This document shows positions 61,660-64,000 of a DNA stretch of 64,000 nt, one piece after another (position 1 is the stretch's first letter; every line of letters starts with the position of its first letter). The stretch lies in the NCBI RefSeq assembly GCF_000620505.1, contig NZ_JIBC01000011.1:62001-126000 (forward strand), read 5' to 3'. Source of the stretch: Sulfitobacter sp. 20_GPM-1509m (lineage in GTDB: Bacteria > Pseudomonadota > Alphaproteobacteria > Rhodobacterales > Rhodobacteraceae). The notes under the pieces were generated by a model. The model was not told where the DNA came from and did no database searches. It worked only from the letters and a program-made list of their open reading frames with translations. Both the position numbers and the translations under genes were made by a program.

Positions 61660-62640
61660 ATGACATTGGCCGCGGACAGTGTTGGCCCAACGGTGTGCAT
61701 CGGCGAAATTCTTACCGAAATCGTTGCCACAACGATCGGCTCAGGCTTTGGCGAGCCGATTCCCTTGATGGGGCCTTATCCCAGCGGTGCCCCAGCAATC
61801 TTCATAGATCAGTGCGCGCGTTTTGGCGGGTCGGCTGCGATGATCGGGACGGTTGGTAACGATGATTTCGGGCGCATGAACATCGACCGGCTGCGGCGGG
61901 ACAATGTCGATGTCTCCGGAATAGGTGTCGATGCGGAATTACCTACTGGGACAGCATTCGTTCGATATCGGCCTGACGGCGATCGTGACTTCGTATTCAA
62001 CATGTGGACATCCGCCGCCGGAAGGCTGACATGGACCGATGCAGTCGACGCGATCGTTTCGCGCGCAGGGCACCTACACGTTATGGGTACTCTGTTAAGT
62101 AACGCAACTGTCTGGCCGATAATTGAATGCGCGGCTGAAATCATATCGGACCGGGGCGGGAGCATTTCGCTCGACCCCAATATGCGCAAGGAACTACAGG
62201 CCGATCAAGCGACCAGCGCGCGGGTCGCAACGATGATCGCTATGTCGGATCTTTTGTTGCCGTCCGGAGACGAGATGTTTGTTGCTGCCGGCATGTCCCC
62301 GGATGAGGGTGAGGAAGCGGCAATCCAACATCTGTTCCGTCTGGGCGTTTCGGAAATCGCGATTAAGCGCGGCTGGCACGGATCAAGCTGTCACGAGGCC
62401 AATGGTACATTGACACGTGTTCCGGCATTCCGCGTCAAAGAAACTGACCCCACCGGTGCCGGAGACTGCTTTGGCGGAGCGTATGTTGCGGCACGCCGAC
62501 TGGGCATGAGCCCCCGACAATGCCTGACCTATGCAAATGCCGCCGGGGCACGCAACGTAACGTTCCGCGGTCCTATGGAAGGGATCGGGACGCGACATGA
62601 GCTAGACAAATTCATTCAAGAAACGGAGCTTTCATTATGA
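61660..62640 (+). CDS. PfkB-family carbohydrate kinase
   Basis: 326-aa ribokinase-fold kinase. Substrate-binding GYP/GGS region (ARFGGSAAMIGTVGNDDFGR) near residue 55 and the ATP/anion-hole motif DPTGAGDCFGGAYVAARRLG near residue 266 with the catalytic Asp. Overlaps the aldolase-subunit gene by four bases. Substrate cannot be fixed from sequence; with a GatZ-like partner, a ketohexose phosphate such as tagatose 6-phosphate or fructose is plausible. Confidence 0.9.
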   Translation: MTLAADSVGPTVCIGEILTEIVATTIGSGFGEPIPLMGPYPSGAPAIFIDQCARFGGSAAMIGTVGNDDFGRMNIDRLRRDNVDVSGIGVDAELPTGTAFVRYRPDGDRDFVFNMWTSAAGRLTWTDAVDAIVSRAGHLHVMGTLLSNATVWPIIECAAEIISDRGGSISLDPNMRKELQADQATSARVATMIAMSDLLLPSGDEMFVAAGMSPDEGEEAAIQHLFRLGVSEIAIKRGWHGSSCHEANGTLTRVPAFRVKETDPTGAGDCFGGAYVAARRLGMSPRQCLTYANAAGARNVTFRGPMEGIGTRHELDKFIQETELSL

Positions 62641-63917
62641 CGGCCGTCCAGTTGACGGACCTTGCGGGGTTCCATCGTATGGGGCAGGCCAGAGGGATAA
62701 CGTCTGTTTGCTCTGCCCACCCAATCGTCCTGCGCGCAGCACTGCGCCATGGGCGCAAATATGGCAGCACTGTCCTGATTGAAGCGACCTGTAATCAAGT
62801 CAACCATGCTGGCGGTTATACAGGCATGACCCCGTCTGATTTCGCCGATCTGGTCCATGAACTTGCCGATGAAGAAGGCTGCCCACGCGAATTGATCGTG
62901 CTTGGGGGGGACCACCTTGGGCCCAATCCGTGGCGCCATCTTCCGGTCGCGGCGGCGATGGAGCAGGCCAGCGACATGATCGCGGCTTATATCAGCGCGG
63001 GGTTCCGCAAAATTCACCTTGATACGTCGATGGGCTGTGCAGGCGAAGCCGCGGCGCTGGATGACGAGACGACTGCTCTGCGGGCAGCACAGCTTGTCGC
63101 CCGCGCAGAACAAACCGCAGAACACTTGGATTTTCCGTTGCCGCTTTACATCATTGGCACCGAGGTTCCTCCACCCGGGGGCGCGGACCACGCGCTGGAA
63201 ACGATTACGCCGACAAAATCAGATGCGGCCCGCAAGACAATTGAGGTTCATAACAGGATTTTCACGGAACATGGTCTTTTGGGAATGGAGGCCCGCGTCA
63301 TTGGGTTAGTAGTCCAGCCTGGCGTGGAATTCGGAAACCAGAACGTCATCCCTTATGAGGCATCGAGGGCGCGCGACCTACTAAGCGTTTTGGAGGCGCA
63401 TGACGGTCTCGTGTTTGAGGCACACAGTACGGATTATCAGGGCACTGGTCCGCTGTCGGAAATGGTCAGAGACGGCTTCGCGATCCTCAAAGTCGGTCCT
63501 GAGTTGACCTTCGTGCTACGCGAGGCACTTTACGCGCTCGACCTTATCGCAAGTGACATCCTGCCCGACTATGGTAACCGCCCTCTTTATAGAGCAATGG
63601 AAGATTTGATGGAGACCCAAAAGGAGAATTGGACACGTCACTATCCTGGCACGGCGGCAGAACAACGCGTCATGCGCCACTACTCACTATCGGACCGCAT
63701 TCGATATTATTGGACAGAAAAAAAGGCGCAGGAAGCCGTCGCAAACCTTTTGGCGGCCCTTGACGGTCGGACCGTGCCCCTGCCTCTGATGTGGCAACAC
63801 ATGCCCCGCGCGGCTCATGCCGCTGGCCGACCGCTCGACCCCGAAGCGCTTTTGATCCAGCGCGTCTGCGATACGCTGGCCGCCTACCACGCCGCCTGCA
63901 CACCCAATGAGGTCTGA
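62637..63917 (+). CDS. Tagatose-bisphosphate aldolase non-catalytic subunit (GatZ/KbaZ type)
   Basis: 426-aa TIM-barrel protein of the GatZ/KbaZ family: RGITSVCSAHPIVLRAALRH at the start, VLIEATCNQVNHAGGYTGM, LGGDHLGPNPWRHLP, KIHLDTSMGC and PEVTFVLREALYALDLIA-like segment (here PELTFVLREALYALDLIA). GatZ/KbaZ stabilises or activates the class II aldolase GatY/KbaY, which is not in this window; some stand-alone members may have their own epimerase or aldolase role. It overlaps the kinase gene (ATGA). Confidence 0.9.
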   Translation: MTAVQLTDLAGFHRMGQARGITSVCSAHPIVLRAALRHGRKYGSTVLIEATCNQVNHAGGYTGMTPSDFADLVHELADEEGCPRELIVLGGDHLGPNPWRHLPVAAAMEQASDMIAAYISAGFRKIHLDTSMGCAGEAAALDDETTALRAAQLVARAEQTAEHLDFPLPLYIIGTEVPPPGGADHALETITPTKSDAARKTIEVHNRIFTEHGLLGMEARVIGLVVQPGVEFGNQNVIPYEASRARDLLSVLEAHDGLVFEAHSTDYQGTGPLSEMVRDGFAILKVGPELTFVLREALYALDLIASDILPDYGNRPLYRAMEDLMETQKENWTRHYPGTAAEQRVMRHYSLSDRIRYYWTEKKAQEAVANLLAALDGRTVPLPLMWQHMPRAAHAAGRPLDPEALLIQRVCDTLAAYHAACTPNEV

Positions 63918-63977
63918 ACTTCAAATGGCTCGAACTTCACGCCCTGGCAGATACTTATCAGAATAAGGAACACAGCG

Positions 63978-64000
63978 ATGAACGCCCAATTCGAAGGAAA
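63978..64000 (+). CDS. Start of next gene (cut by window end)
   Basis: ATG at 63978 with AAGGAA eight bases upstream opens a frame MNAQFEG at the window edge, 60 bases after the GatZ-like gene. Probably the next gene of the same operon; too short to identify. Confidence 0.45.

Overview
The window reads as a piece of a repABC-type replicon (plasmid or chromid) from an alphaproteobacterium, most likely a Rhodobacterales/Roseobacter relative. The basis is a complete minus-strand repA-repB-repC cassette with three identical 16-bp palindromes and a predicted counter-transcribed RNA, a VirD2/VirD4-type mobilization block, DUF736, DUF1403, DUF2493 and ArdC plasmid genes, and a polyol ABC-transport operon of the Rhodobacter smo/mtl type. 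Taxonomy is inference from gene content. No rRNA, tRNA or CRISPR array was seen.

Layout. (1) 1-12.0 kb, defence: the 3' part of a DNA phosphorothioation (Dnd) operon (dndD, dndE, dndA-like) converges on a five-gene minus-strand operon: PLD-helicase, 67-aa protein, DndD-like SMC ATPase, 172-aa protein and a GmrSD/SspE-like nuclease. A separate pair follows, a DGQHR (DndB-like) protein overlapping a four-helix membrane protein. (2) 12.3-18.6 kb, mobilization: relaxosome protein, VirD2-like relaxase and VirD4-like coupling protein, with a Ti-border/IncP-like nic site upstream, a 26-bp perfect inverted repeat and a DUF736 gene. (3) 19.9-24.7 kb: a TPP riboswitch and thiDOSGEF, ending in a truncated thiY. 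(4) 24.9-28.5 kb: ArdC antirestriction gene, a small unknown gene and an AbiEi/AbiEii toxin-antitoxin pair. (5) 28.67-32.33 kb: a compact tniA-tniB-tniQ transposon with matching terminal inverted repeats. (6) 32.6-41.0 kb, second defence block: a zinc-ribbon protein with a HEPN-like motif, an unknown gene divergent from a Fic-OLD nuclease-UvrD helicase operon (Gabija-like with a Fic partner). (7) 41.0-52.2 kb, replicon core and scars: IS remnant, ScpB and DUF1403 genes, a dead tyrosine recombinase, a dead ParB, repCBA, a DUF2493 gene, a large ParB-like gene and the tail of a CoA-transferase gene. (8) 52.3-64 kb, carbohydrate use: xylB, a mtlK stub, HAD phosphatase, ABC ATPase, xylitol/sorbitol-type dehydrogenase, small membrane protein, two permeases and a binding protein on the minus strand; then a divergent SorC-type regulator, PfkB-family kinase and GatZ/KbaZ-like aldolase subunit.

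How it works together. Backbone modules (repABC, mob, ArdC) carry two defence islands and two metabolic cargos (thiamine synthesis, polyol catabolism). Module borders are marked by broken genes (thiY, CoA-transferase, mtlK, scpB, integrase, parB), so the region looks assembled by repeated insertion and deletion. The strongest candidates for little-described biology are the Dnd-linked five-gene effector operon, the DGQHR plus membrane-protein pair, the Fic-OLD-UvrD operon and the HEPN-like zinc-ribbon gene. No database search was run; family names come from motif recognition.
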